From JAFGIN01 sp050301235 (GTDB lineage: Bacteria; Fibrobacterota; Chitinivibrionia; Chitinivibrionales; Chitinispirillaceae), in assembly GCA_050301235.1 (NCBI GenBank), contig JBNKZD010000054.1, positions 1-64,000 on the forward strand: DNA of 64,000 nt, read 5' to 3'. The notes below the pieces were generated by a model. It had not been told where the DNA came from, searched no databases, and saw only the letters and a program-made list of their open reading frames with translations. This document shows positions 1-9,123 of this stretch, in pieces; the first letter of the stretch is position 1, and the number at the start of each line of letters is the position of its first letter. The position numbers and the translations under genes are program-made.

Positions 1-183
1 AGCCCGTGCTTTCTGCTTCTTTTGTTCCGGTCGAATCATCATGAAGTACATAATCGCGAAAATCGCAATCATCATGAATATGAAATTAAAATTTTGAGGT
101 GTTGAAGGAGCCTGTTGAGCAAAAACCCCTATAGGAGTTACCAAACAAATGGCTGATAATAATATTGCTTTTGACGTTTTCAT
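1..183 (-). CDS. yajC: YajC, preprotein translocase accessory subunit (3' end outside window)
   Basis: The reading frame starts at the ATG at 183 and is still open at base 1, so only the first 61 residues are seen. They form a signal-like hydrophobic start ending in FAQQ, a linker, a transmembrane segment (about residues 33-50) and the YajC hallmark MIRPEQKKQKA just after the membrane. YajC associates with SecDF at the inner membrane and supports Sec export. A GAAAGGAA ribosome binding site lies 7 bases before the ATG. The double hydrophobic N-terminus is common in YajC of many diderm phyla. The call rests on the RPEQKKQK motif and topology. The neighbouring gene on the far side, often secD or tgt, is not in the window. 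Confidence 0.85.
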   Translation of the reverse strand, partial: MKTSKAILLSAICLVTPIGVFAQQAPSTPQNFNFIFMMIAIFAIMYFMMIRPEQKKQKARA

Positions 184-287
184 TTAGTGTTCCTTTCACT
201 ATTTAATTATTACAGAATTTACCCTAAACTGGATAAAAATACCTTTGATGAGCTTCGAAGTCAATTAAAAGTGTGTTGCAGGTAAGT

Positions 288-509
288 TCAGAAGGAATAT
301 TCTGCAGGATCTGCTTGTAAAGATCGTGTTTTTTTCTTACGTGCTTCAAAGGCATCACCAAGTTGCGCAGCAATATCAGGAATTACATCAGTTAAAAAAA
401 CATCCTCACTGCCACGGTAGATCTTGACTGCTCGCTTGACATCTCTTCCACTTTCAATATCCACTATGCTGGTTCTTATTATAAAATACCGGTAAAATCG
501 GGAGACTAT
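288..509 (-). pseudogene. Small orphan gene fragment, tail of an unidentified protein
   Basis: An open frame between a stop at 510-512 and the TGA at 288-290 encodes about 73 residues with no ATG. The only usual start is a GTG at 464, giving 58 residues. The translation has coherent protein-like stretches (SIVDIESGRDVKRAVKIYRG, then FLTDVIPDIAAQLGDAFEAR) and ends in a lysine/arginine-rich tail. The 'IVDIESG' phrase is reminiscent of the C-terminus of CsgG/LpoB-like outer-membrane-associated proteins, but that is only a resemblance. The upstream end abuts the stop of the HDOD gene (3-4 base overlap), so no N-terminal part exists here. It could be a remnant left after deletion, or a genuine small GTG-started gene. 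Confidence 0.35.
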
Positions 510-1393
510 TTATTCTGAAGAACGTTCATGAGGCTTTCAGCACGGTCAAATTCAATAAAAAAGGCAATTTTTTTAGATTCAATATCAGATGGCTCAAGCA
601 AAACACCATTGTTCTGAAATATTTCCCACATTTTTTCATCAAGTTCGGGAGGACAGGTTCGTCCTGAATTACCCATCCCTGAAATATGGCATATATAATC
701 AGCAAGACAAATCAAGCCCACCAGAAGTTGATCTTTCTTTGCCTGCCAGGGCTGATGATGATATAACAGCGATTCTGAAATAATTTTAGGAAGGTTCCAT
801 TTTTCTGCTAACCAGGCTCCAATTCGTGCATGAGTTGTTCCCAGCACCTTCATTTCAGCATCATCAAGTAATATACCTTGAGTGGTTAGGTCCATTATTT
901 CGTTAAATTCATTAATAAAATACTGATTTAAAACCACCTTGCCTATATCGTGAAGTAGGCCTGCAACAAAAGCTTCAGCTGAATATTTCCGGCAGTATTC
1001 ATCCGTAAACATACGGGATGCAACACCACATGCAATCGAATGTTCCCAGAATTTTGAGATATCAAAGTTTTTTGATTGTCCCAATTTTTTAAACACATCA
1101 AAAACAGAAAGAGATAACCCCATATCTTTTACGGTATTAAACCCAAGGACAACTATGGCCATATTTACAGTAGAAATTTCTCCTGAGAATCCATAATAAG
1201 CTGAATTAGCTAGTTTTAATATTCGTGCGGTTAAAGCCTGATCTGTTGAGATTAATCGGGAAAGTGAGATCGCTGAAGTTTTTGGATTATCGACCAGTTG
1301 AATCATCTTGGAAACAACGGTCGGGAGTGTAGGCAGTCCAATGATACTTTCTGTAATTCGTTTAATTCTATTAACATCAATTTTATTTTCCAT
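506..1393 (-). CDS. HDOD-domain signalling protein
   Basis: A 295-residue soluble protein made almost entirely of an HDOD domain, a catalytically altered relative of HD phosphohydrolases found in bacterial signal transduction. Typical features are the N-terminal 'LPTLPTVVSKMIQLV' helix, 'LTARILKLANSAYYG' (about residues 51-65) and 'AGLLHDIGK' (about 143-151). There is no receiver or output domain. It is the last gene of the flagellar locus, 29 bases after the preceding small gene, which suggests a role in motility or chemotaxis control. HDOD proteins in other bacteria affect flagellar gene expression, but the ligand and partner here are unknown. Confidence 0.8.
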   Translation of the reverse strand: MENKIDVNRIKRITESIIGLPTLPTVVSKMIQLVDNPKTSAISLSRLISTDQALTARILKLANSAYYGFSGEISTVNMAIVVLGFNTVKDMGLSLSVFDVFKKLGQSKNFDISKFWEHSIACGVASRMFTDEYCRKYSAEAFVAGLLHDIGKVVLNQYFINEFNEIMDLTTQGILLDDAEMKVLGTTHARIGAWLAEKWNLPKIISESLLYHHQPWQAKKDQLLVGLICLADYICHISGMGNSGRTCPPELDEKMWEIFQNNGVLLEPSDIESKKIAFFIEFDRAESLMNVLQNK

Positions 1394-1422
1394 TACAAAT
1401 GATCTCCAAAATTAAAGAGCGC

Positions 1423-1737
1423 TTAACACTCGACGTCAATAAATAGTCCATTGACGTTTCTATGTTCTCTTTTTTTCCCATTGTCCTTTAAATTATCCCT
1501 TTTATTCCTGTTCTCATTTTTTTTTCTCGTTCTTTTCTCATTTTTATTCTTTTGATTTACTTCAATATTTCCAGTTTCCTGAGTCTCTACAGGTCGGTGT
1601 AAATTGTGAACCCTTTCATTCTGGGTGATCTGTTCTTTTTGTACCTTATCAACCAAAGGCGCTTTAATTGATTCATTATGAAAACGGTCAATCTGAGGAA
1701 GATTGTTTACGGAAAAATTTGCATTTACTGTACTCAT
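1423..1737 (-). CDS. Small lysine/asparagine-rich hypothetical protein of the flagellar locus
   Basis: A 104-residue protein. The N-terminal half is mixed and polar. Residues about 55-93 are highly basic and low in complexity (Asn, Lys, Arg, Glu), followed by the short hydrophobic end NGLFIDVEC. There is no signal peptide or membrane segment. It lies 19 bases after fliA and 29 bases before the HDOD gene in the same direction, so it is probably co-transcribed with them. Small, poorly conserved proteins of this kind often close flagellar operons, but I do not recognise a family. The skewed composition raises some doubt, although start, spacing and position all fit a real gene. Confidence 0.6.
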   Translation of the reverse strand: MSTVNANFSVNNLPQIDRFHNESIKAPLVDKVQKEQITQNERVHNLHRPVETQETGNIEVNQKNKNEKRTRKKNENRNKRDNLKDNGKKREHRNVNGLFIDVEC

Positions 1738-1756
1738 TCGTCCCGACCTTTTTTAA

Positions 1757-2521
1757 TCAGGCATTTATTTTTTGCAATAACCGTGAACGGAGCTTTAAAA
1801 TTGCTTTTGAATGAATCTGACTTACACGGGATTCGGTAATATCAAGAACTACACCAATTTCTTTTAATGTCAACTCCTCATAATGGTACAACGCTACTAC
1901 CAGTTTTTCCTTTTCCGGAAGTGCAGCAATAGCATCCTTCAGTATATTTTTAACTTCAGCAAATCCCAATTCTTTAAGTGGATTATCACTTCCCGGATCC
2001 TCTATGGTGTCAACAATCCGAAGCTCCTTTGCATCTGAACCTCTATCGGGCATGGCTTCTTCAAGGGAGATTATGGTTGTTGGTGTTACTTCAGCCAGAA
2101 GATCTTCGTATTCTTTAAGTGAAACTCCCAGCGCTTCACAGACCTCGTCATCATAAGGTATCCTTCCAAGTTTATTTTCCAGTTTTACGAAAGTTCTCTG
2201 CAGGTCTCGCGACTTCTGTCGTACTGACCTGGGAACCCAATCCAGTGCGCGCAATTCATCGAGAATTGCACCTCTTATTTTATGTCCGGCATAGGTCTCA
2301 AATTTGAAGCCCCGATCAGGTTCGAAAGTTTCAACTGCTTTGATCAATCCCATCACACCGGAACTTATCAAATCGTTTCTATCAACTGAAGCCGGAAGGT
2401 TAACAGCAAGCCTGGCTGTAATGTATTTTACCATGTGAGCATATTCAACAAGCAGTTTATCTTTGGCAATTTTTGAACCGTTTGTTTTATACTCAATCCA
2501 CAGTTGATCTATACCAGTCAT
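1757..2521 (-). CDS. fliA: Flagellar sigma factor sigma-28 (FliA/WhiG family)
   Basis: A 254-residue group 3 sigma factor. Region 2 is clear: 'RNDLISSGVMGLIKAVETF', then 'KFETYAGHKIRGAILDELR' and the FliA/WhiG hallmark 'LDWVPRSVRQK'. Region 3 follows, then region 4 near the C-terminus with helix-turn-helix 'LTLKEIGVVLDITESRVSQI'. It directs RNA polymerase to late flagellar promoters and is held inactive by FlgM, which is encoded at 32066-32380. Two candidate target promoters are seen in this window, before flgM and before fliD. The gene follows a small membrane protein and flhG in the same transcription unit, the usual flhF-flhG-fliA order. Confidence 0.95.
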   Translation of the reverse strand: MTGIDQLWIEYKTNGSKIAKDKLLVEYAHMVKYITARLAVNLPASVDRNDLISSGVMGLIKAVETFEPDRGFKFETYAGHKIRGAILDELRALDWVPRSVRQKSRDLQRTFVKLENKLGRIPYDDEVCEALGVSLKEYEDLLAEVTPTTIISLEEAMPDRGSDAKELRIVDTIEDPGSDNPLKELGFAEVKNILKDAIAALPEKEKLVVALYHYEELTLKEIGVVLDITESRVSQIHSKAILKLRSRLLQKINA

Positions 2522-2550
2522 CGCTTAGCTCTCCGTTGTAAACTCTATGG

Positions 2551-2916
2551 CTATTTTTTTATGGTCCTATTTTCAGATTTTTTTGTCTTTTTTTCATCTT
2601 TCGCACTACCTGCAAGGGGCATATCTTCCCCACCTGGAATATTTTTTTCTTTTTTCAGGTGAATATTCTGAATCATTCCACCTTCAATAAGGTTATTTCG
2701 TTCAAGCGGAATATCGGTAAGAACACCTTTGAAAAAAATATCACCGATGATAAATCCGGTAAACCAGAGCAGAGATGCTCCCATCAAAGCTTTTACAATA
2801 GCTGGAATCAGTAAATTGTAGTTAAGAGGATCTGGACTTAGAAAATGCAGGATCATAGTGGTGAAAAATGTAATCAGACCAATAATAAAAGCAAATTTTT
2901 TTATCCAGAAAACCAT
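2551..2916 (-). CDS. Small membrane protein between flhG and fliA
   Basis: A 121-residue protein with two predicted transmembrane helices (about residues 6-26 and 40-62), then a cytosolic, charged, lysine-rich tail. It lies 13 bases after flhG and 29 bases before fliA, so it is almost certainly co-transcribed. I do not recognise a named family. Small two-helix proteins occur at this position in flagellar operons of several phyla with no assigned role. The tail is strongly basic near its end, which may only reflect topology (positive inside). Confidence 0.65.
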   Translation of the reverse strand: MVFWIKKFAFIIGLITFFTTMILHFLSPDPLNYNLLIPAIVKALMGASLLWFTGFIIGDIFFKGVLTDIPLERNNLIEGGMIQNIHLKKEKNIPGGEDMPLAGSAKDEKKTKKSENRTIKK

Positions 2917-2929
2917 ATTTTAATCCTGC

Positions 2930-3808
2930 TTATACTCGTCTTATATTTTTCATAAAACGGGTAAAAAAACTTTCTTTTTCAGTTGCAGAAATGCCTGCAG
3001 CAATTTTAGAGATTCTTGCCACCCTTGAAATAAATTCATCATCTTTTTTTTCAGTCATTAATCGTTGCGCTCTGATTAATCGCTGAAGTTCTCTGTTCAT
3101 AGGCAACACCCCAAAAAATTCAAGAGGCTCCTTTAGAAATTTTACCACAACTGCATTGATCCTGTCAAATGTTTCCATCCCCTCTTTTTCAATCATTGCC
3201 ATATTTACAATAGTACCGATTTTTTTCTGCCCTCTTTCGTATAATATTTTTACAACGGCATATGCATCAGCAAGTGATGTCGGGTCAGGTGTCATTATCA
3301 ATACTGCAAGATCTGTATTGGCTGCAATATTTACTACAGAATTCCCAATGCCTGCAGCAGAATCTATCAGTATATAATCATAACTGTTTTCCAGATCGCG
3401 GAACTGATTCATCATAAATGTCAATCTATTCTGATCGATGTTAGCAAGAGATTCCAAACCTGAAGCTCCCGGGATAATGGAAATTCCGCAAGGTCCGGAA
3501 ATAATCGTTTCAGTTATCGTACATCTGTTTTCCAATACATCAGCAATCGATTTTTTGGGTGCAATTCCAAGAAGAATATGAATATTGGCAAGACCAAGAT
3601 CAGCATCAAGCAACAACACTTTCTTATTGCACATCGCCAGAGACATTGCAAAGTAAAGTGATATATTTGTCTTTCCAACTCCACCTTTTCCACTTACAAA
3701 TGATATGCTTCTGCTCTTTTTATTTCGTATCTCTTTTTTTACGTCATTCTGTTTTTCTGTTTTGATTGCTGCAACCAGTTCTCGTAACTTTTCTGCCTGA
3801 TCTCTCAC
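2930..3808 (-). CDS. flhG: FlhG (FleN/YlxH), MinD-like ATPase controlling flagellar number
   Basis: A 292-residue member of the MinD/ParA ATPases. The deviant Walker A motif SGKGGVGKT lies at residues 39-47 and the switch-like 'LLLDADLGLANIHILLG' follows. The N-terminus contains DQAEKLREL (residues 3-11), the short DQAxxLR motif by which FlhG activates the FlhF GTPase. The C-terminal end is basic and could form a membrane-targeting helix. FlhG limits flagellar number and works with FlhF at the pole. The start codon overlaps the flhF stop by 4 bases (translational coupling). Confidence 0.93.
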   Translation of the reverse strand: MRDQAEKLRELVAAIKTEKQNDVKKEIRNKKSRSISFVSGKGGVGKTNISLYFAMSLAMCNKKVLLLDADLGLANIHILLGIAPKKSIADVLENRCTITETIISGPCGISIIPGASGLESLANIDQNRLTFMMNQFRDLENSYDYILIDSAAGIGNSVVNIAANTDLAVLIMTPDPTSLADAYAVVKILYERGQKKIGTIVNMAMIEKEGMETFDRINAVVVKFLKEPLEFFGVLPMNRELQRLIRAQRLMTEKKDDEFISRVARISKIAAGISATEKESFFTRFMKNIRRV

Positions 3809-5052
3809 AACACAATCCCCTCCATCAGGTTCTCAACTATTCTGCTGCATTGTGCCGGCTCAATGTCATCGGGAACACTCTGACCAAACGTTAAATAAGA
3901 TACAGGGATTTTAAAATCATTTGTTACGCTGAAAACATTTCCTAAACGCAACGTTTCGTCAATTTTAGAAAATAACAACCGGTTAATTTTAACTATTGAA
4001 AACTTTTCAATGGTATTTTTAAGGTCAGAATACTTTGTTGTAGCTCCGAGAACCAGATGAATTTCATCCGGGTTTAGCGCATCCATCAACTCTTTAAGTT
4101 CATGAAGATGTTTGTCGTTCTTCTGACTTCTCCCAGCAGTATCCACCAGAATAATGTCACTATTACCGCAGGAATTAAGCGCATCAGGTACCTCATCAGG
4201 AGAAAAAACAACTTCAAGATGTACCTTTACAATATCCGCGAATATTTTTATCTGCTCAATAGCTGCAATTCGGTAGGTATCAGCAGCAATGATCGACACT
4301 TTTTTATTTTTATTTATAGCGCAATGAGCGGCCAGTTTTGCAATTGTGGTAGTTTTTCCGGAACCCGTCGGTCCGACGAATGCAACTATTAAAGGTCCAT
4401 CTTTTTTTAAACGCAACGGACCTGAGACAGGAAATTCTTCAGCAAAGATATCATTTAATTTTTTTATAATCAGTTTTTTATCCCGACTGTGCGCATTTCC
4501 ATTTACTTTACTAACAATTGAATGTGCAATATCACTTTTCACCTCGGATTCTATCAACTGATTGTATAGTTTTGAATTTCCGGATTTTTGAACATTCCCG
4601 GTATCAGCCTTGTTGTCAATAACCGATTTTACCAGATCCCTGAGTTCCTCCAGATTGTCCTTGAGTTCCTCCATCTTTGTACCATTCGTTATGGTTTCAA
4701 GTGTTCTTTTATCATTCTTTGAGTTCTTCTGTTCCGGAGGAATCCATTTTTTCACAACGGGAGCATCAGGTCTGTCCATGTCGACGATACATGAAGATCG
4801 AGGTCGTCCGTACACACCTTGAACTTCATCCCTTTTAGGTGCAAGGTTCAATGGCCTCAATTGAGAATTTTGTTGATTTTCAGTTTCGTCATCAACAGCT
4901 GCCGTTACCTCAACTTCATTCTTTTCCCCGATCGAAAAAAGGTTTTTTTGTATCTTTCTCGTTTTTAAGATAACAGCATCTTCACCCAGATCTTCTTTTA
5001 TCTGAGTCAATGCTTCCCTCATAGTTTTTGCGAAATATTTTTTAATCCGCAT
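3805..5052 (-). CDS. flhF: FlhF, SRP-type GTPase for flagellar placement
   Basis: A 415-residue protein with the FlhF plan: a conserved N-terminus (MRIKKYFAKTMREALTQIKE), a long basic and variable B region (about 35-160), then the N and G domains of the SRP GTPase family. The P-loop GPTGSGKT is at 227-234, followed by 'AADTYRIAAIEQ' and 'DTAGRSQKND'. FlhF marks the site of flagellar assembly at the cell pole and is regulated by FlhG, encoded next to it with overlapping codons. It lies 16 bases downstream of flhA. The G4 position reads TKYSD where SRP GTPases usually have TKxD, but 'SKID' occurs later, as is normal. Confidence 0.94.
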   Translation of the reverse strand: MRIKKYFAKTMREALTQIKEDLGEDAVILKTRKIQKNLFSIGEKNEVEVTAAVDDETENQQNSQLRPLNLAPKRDEVQGVYGRPRSSCIVDMDRPDAPVVKKWIPPEQKNSKNDKRTLETITNGTKMEELKDNLEELRDLVKSVIDNKADTGNVQKSGNSKLYNQLIESEVKSDIAHSIVSKVNGNAHSRDKKLIIKKLNDIFAEEFPVSGPLRLKKDGPLIVAFVGPTGSGKTTTIAKLAAHCAINKNKKVSIIAADTYRIAAIEQIKIFADIVKVHLEVVFSPDEVPDALNSCGNSDIILVDTAGRSQKNDKHLHELKELMDALNPDEIHLVLGATTKYSDLKNTIEKFSIVKINRLLFSKIDETLRLGNVFSVTNDFKIPVSYLTFGQSVPDDIEPAQCSRIVENLMEGIVL

Positions 5053-5068
5053 ATCTTCCCCGCAAATG

Positions 5069-7159
5069 CTACTGTATTGTAATCATTCCTAAAGATCGTA
5101 TTTCGATTCCTGAAACAATCTCATTGTATGATAAAACTAACAGTTCACTATAATTATTTTCTGTAAGTTTTTTAAATGCACTTCTAATCGTTGGCGAACA
5201 TAATAAAACAGGAACTTCCCCTGAATTTTTTACCTTTTCGACAACCGGACCGGTCGCTTCAAGTATTTTCCCGACTTCAGTTGGAGAAATCCCGAATCTG
5301 AATCCGGATTCATTTTCCTGTAAAGTACTTTCGAGTCTGGCTTCAAGGTTTGGATCGAGAGTAATTACCGGAATGATGTTATTTTCGCCCTTAAAAGTTT
5401 CACAAATCTGTTTTGCAAGAGCATTCCGCACATACTCTGTCAATATTTCGGTATTTTTATTTCTTGATGCGACATTTGCAAGCGTCTCCAGAATCAATTG
5501 CAGATCACGAATAGATATTCTTTCCCTGAGCAGATTCTGTAATACCTTATGTACATCTCCAACACTCAGGATACCTGGTACCAGTTCATCTACGAGCACA
5601 GCATTTGTTTCTTTAATTGTATCAAGCAACTGACGAACATCCTGCCTTGTCAGTAATTCAAACGCATGCTTTCTAACAATTTCGGTCAAATGAGTAGCTA
5701 AAACTGCCGGCAGTTCAACAACCGTATACCCTGACATTTCTGCATCATCCTTTTGACTTTCTGTAATCCAGAGTGCAGGGAGTCCAAACGCCGGTTCAAC
5801 AGTTTGAATACCTCTGATTTTCTTTGTTGCTGTTCCCGGATCCATCGCCAGATATGCACCATTCATTAGTTCACTTTTGCCAACCAGTATCGTTCTGATT
5901 TTTATCCTGTATTCATTTGGTTTTAATTGTATATTGTCACGAATTCTGATTGGTGGAATGATTATACCAAGATCTGTCGCAAGCTGCCTTCGAATCATAG
6001 TTATTCTATCAAGCAGGTCACCGCCCTGTTTGGCATCTACAAGAACTATCAATCCGTATCCGATCTCCAGTTCCATTGGGTCTATATGTAAATAATCTTC
6101 AACTCGTTCTTCCTGTTCTGGTTTCTTTTGATCCTGCCTGTTCTGTTCTTCAACTATCTTTTTCTCTTTTTGTCTTCCAATAAATACTGCGGCAATTGCA
6201 GCTGAACCCAGCATGATAAAGGGTACCTTTGGAAAGCCCGGTATCAATGCAAACAGTAGTAACAGTCCGCCTGCAACACCAAGTATCTTTGGATTTGAAA
6301 AAAGCTGACCAGTGATCTCCTGACCAAGGTCATTCTGTGATGCTGCACGGCTTACCAGAATACCGGCACCTGTGGAAATCATAAGTGCCGGTATCTGCGA
6401 AACAAGCCCATCACCGATGGTTAACTGAGTATACGTAGAGAGTGCATCTGATACCCCCATACCAAGTTGTGCCATTCCAATGATAAATCCACCAATTATA
6501 TTTATTATTGTAATTATGATTCCAGCAACCGCATCACCTCGTACAAATTTTGAGGCTCCATCCATGGCACCATAAAAATCAGCCTCTCTTGAAATCTTGG
6601 TTCGTCTGCTTCTTGCCTGTTCTTCATTGATAATACCTGCATTGAGATCCGCGTCGATAGACATCTGTTTGCCGGGCATTGCATCAAGCGTAAATCGTGC
6701 TGCAACTTCAGCAATTCTACCGGCACCTTTAGTAATCACAACAAATTGTATAATTACAATTATAAGAAATATTATACCTCCTACAACCATATTACCTTTT
6801 GTAACAAATGTTCCAAAAACTTCAATAACTTTACCTGCATCAGCTTGACTTAAAATCAACCTAGTTGATGCAATATTCAGTGATAATCGAAACAATGTTA
6901 CCGTGAGCAGTAGTGATGGAAAAACAGAGAATTCCAGTGCTTCACGAGTATACATGGAAACCAGTAAGATTATAATTGCTATTCCAAGATTTAGAGTCAG
7001 CATGATATCCATGAAAAACGTTGGCACAGGAATAATCATTACGATTAGAATTCCTACGACACCGAGTACAATAATCAAATCACGCTGTTTTGAAAGACTA
7101 TTGATCACAGGGTTACTTAATATGTTCTGCATCGAAGATGCTACATTTGGAGAATTCAA
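5069..7159 (-). CDS. flhA: FlhA, export gate of the flagellar type III secretion system
   Basis: A 696-residue protein, normal length for FlhA. The N-terminal half has about eight transmembrane helices with the conserved cytoplasmic FHIPEP-type loop ('AEVAARFTLDAMPGKQMSID', then 'ADLNAGIINEEQARSRR'). The C-terminal half (about 350-696) is the cytosolic domain that forms the nonameric ring receiving substrates and chaperones. It works with FlhB and FliPQR to export rod, hook and filament proteins using proton motive force. In most genomes flhA directly follows flhB. Here a 655-codon gene for a secreted Ig-like protein separates them, with 4-base stop/start overlaps on both sides. Confidence 0.96.
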   Translation of the reverse strand: MNSPNVASSMQNILSNPVINSLSKQRDLIIVLGVVGILIVMIIPVPTFFMDIMLTLNLGIAIIILLVSMYTREALEFSVFPSLLLTVTLFRLSLNIASTRLILSQADAGKVIEVFGTFVTKGNMVVGGIIFLIIVIIQFVVITKGAGRIAEVAARFTLDAMPGKQMSIDADLNAGIINEEQARSRRTKISREADFYGAMDGASKFVRGDAVAGIIITIINIIGGFIIGMAQLGMGVSDALSTYTQLTIGDGLVSQIPALMISTGAGILVSRAASQNDLGQEITGQLFSNPKILGVAGGLLLLFALIPGFPKVPFIMLGSAAIAAVFIGRQKEKKIVEEQNRQDQKKPEQEERVEDYLHIDPMELEIGYGLIVLVDAKQGGDLLDRITMIRRQLATDLGIIIPPIRIRDNIQLKPNEYRIKIRTILVGKSELMNGAYLAMDPGTATKKIRGIQTVEPAFGLPALWITESQKDDAEMSGYTVVELPAVLATHLTEIVRKHAFELLTRQDVRQLLDTIKETNAVLVDELVPGILSVGDVHKVLQNLLRERISIRDLQLILETLANVASRNKNTEILTEYVRNALAKQICETFKGENNIIPVITLDPNLEARLESTLQENESGFRFGISPTEVGKILEATGPVVEKVKNSGEVPVLLCSPTIRSAFKKLTENNYSELLVLSYNEIVSGIEIRSLGMITIQ

Positions 7160-9123
7160 TTTTTCCCGTCCTTAATTTTAAGGATCACTTTTTTGACATT
7201 TTTATTATTTTTTGTGTCCTGAACCGTCACAGAAACAGTATCAACACAGGTAGTATCTCGTGCGATGTACTTGAACATTGAAGGTTGCGTTTTGGTAATT
7301 TTTGCTTTTACAAACGATTCACATGCAATAGAGATTGAATCATTCTGGGGATCAATGGCAAATATATTAATTCCAACAGTATCCGGATAAGTTGCAGAAT
7401 CGACAATATCTTTCTGCATATTTTTATATACGATGTTTCGCAATGTTATACTATCTAATACAGGCTCTGGTTGATAATTTTTAATATAAATCATGTAATC
7501 TTTTGAATATACACCATCGACAACAGACAAACGCACTGTATCAGTTCGCTGTATTGACGAAGTTTTGATAACGATTCTATTTGCTATACTGGAACTTATC
7601 ATTGTTGAATCAAGAACCTTCCAGGTAAATTTAGCAGTATCGGCTTTGTCGAGATCCCGAATCCAGCATGTAATAATAATCTGCTCTTTAAAAAAAGCTG
7701 AATACATCGCAGTATCTTTTTTAGAAATAACATTATTAACAGTTATACTATCGAAAACCGGGAATAAATCAGCTACATTAAAAACTATAATGGATTTGGT
7801 TACCAACTCGTTGTCTGAAACAGAAATGGTAATTGTGTCCTTCAAAAGCTGGTTTGGTGTAGTATACACAACTGAGAGTCCTGTATCAGTTTCAAGTTTT
7901 CCTGCTTTTGCTTTCCAGCTGCAAATTAATTTGTTGCTATCCGGGTCGTAAACTGATACAGTAATTTTTTTACTCAAATTTCCGGCACCGGATAATGATG
8001 TTACCGCAGTATTGGTATCGTTAACAATAACTGAATCAATCTTTACGCTTTTAATAACTGGTGGTTTGTTAACTATTCCTTTCCCAATCACGATGTAACC
8101 GATGGTACTATCCATTCGTGTATCAGTAAGTACAAAACGTACTGTATCAACATAGTTTATTATCCTGGTAGCCGCGCTTTTACTAACGGCTGTAGTACAT
8201 ATTACGACTGCATTCAAATTGTTAATCGTATCAATTTTCAACAGGTTTCGTTTCAAATTCCATTTCACTGTTTTTATTGAATCATATGTATCATGACAAA
8301 ACAACCGGAATTTCAACGTATCCAGCTTTTCATAGATTACATTTACATATCCATTATTAAATTTATATATTTTTGAGTTAATATTAATACTATCAATCAC
8401 CGGTGGGATATTTGGATAGGTACGTTCCAGAAAAAGAGCTTTAACAACCTGACCTTGTGCATGATCAAAAATTGAAAATATAATTGTATCTTTAAATGGT
8501 CCAGCAGGACAGGGATAACTCACATGAAATGGATCACCAGCATATTTTTCAAGTGGAAAATTGTTACCGGAAATTATCATTTCAGGTGTTTTTCCATCCA
8601 GATCACGTGCGTACATTTTTAAATGTAGTGTCAAAATTGAATCATGAGCATTAAATTTCCATGTAGTTTCGGTTGGTCTGAAGGTTCTTGTACTGACCTT
8701 TAAGCTATCTATCACCACCGGTAAATTGCTGACTTTAACAATCACACTGTTACTCTTTTTGATATTTCCACCCATACCTACAAATACCGTATCATAAAAG
8801 GCATTATCAGAAGTATCTTTTATCCGGGGAAATTTTTCCCAGCTGAGGTATGTAGTGAATTTTTTCCCCTTTTTCAGCATCGTGGAATCAGCAGCCAGAA
8901 AAATACCGCTACCTGTCCGCCAGGTTAAATCAGTAAACGATACCGTATCATTCGTTTCCACAAAGGTCAGAATAGGGTCGCCAGTGAAATTAGCTGTTGT
9001 ATTCCCGGAATTTTCAAGATAGAGATGTATCATATAGGAGTCAGCATTATCAACTGGCATCGGTGTACAGATCAATAAAAATACCAGAAATGCCCAACAA
9101 ACTTCTCTTACAAACATATTCAT
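7156..9123 (-). CDS. Secreted protein with tandem Ig-like repeats, inserted between flhB and flhA
   Basis: A 655-residue protein with an N-terminal signal peptide (hydrophobic about residues 8-21). The rest is beta-rich, high in Thr, Ser, Val and Ile, with no membrane anchor. At least five modules of about 100 residues begin with a shared phrase of the type P-V-I-D-S-I: near residues 135 (LPVVIDSLKV), 240 (PPVIDSININ), 354 (PPVIKSVKID), 454 (FPVFDSITVN) and 553 (EPVLDSITLR). Each later has DTV/DTI plus SVxD, as in cadherin/PKD/Ig-like folds. The start overlaps the flhB stop and the stop overlaps the flhA start, each by 4 bases, so the three genes are translationally coupled. I know of no standard flagellar protein at this position. 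It could be a periplasmic or surface adhesin, a flagellum-associated sheath protein, or an unrelated gene captured in the operon. Confidence 0.85.
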   Translation of the reverse strand: MNMFVREVCWAFLVFLLICTPMPVDNADSYMIHLYLENSGNTTANFTGDPILTFVETNDTVSFTDLTWRTGSGIFLAADSTMLKKGKKFTTYLSWEKFPRIKDTSDNAFYDTVFVGMGGNIKKSNSVIVKVSNLPVVIDSLKVSTRTFRPTETTWKFNAHDSILTLHLKMYARDLDGKTPEMIISGNNFPLEKYAGDPFHVSYPCPAGPFKDTIIFSIFDHAQGQVVKALFLERTYPNIPPVIDSININSKIYKFNNGYVNVIYEKLDTLKFRLFCHDTYDSIKTVKWNLKRNLLKIDTINNLNAVVICTTAVSKSAATRIINYVDTVRFVLTDTRMDSTIGYIVIGKGIVNKPPVIKSVKIDSVIVNDTNTAVTSLSGAGNLSKKITVSVYDPDSNKLICSWKAKAGKLETDTGLSVVYTTPNQLLKDTITISVSDNELVTKSIIVFNVADLFPVFDSITVNNVISKKDTAMYSAFFKEQIIITCWIRDLDKADTAKFTWKVLDSTMISSSIANRIVIKTSSIQRTDTVRLSVVDGVYSKDYMIYIKNYQPEPVLDSITLRNIVYKNMQKDIVDSATYPDTVGINIFAIDPQNDSISIACESFVKAKITKTQPSMFKYIARDTTCVDTVSVTVQDTKNNKNVKKVILKIKDGKN

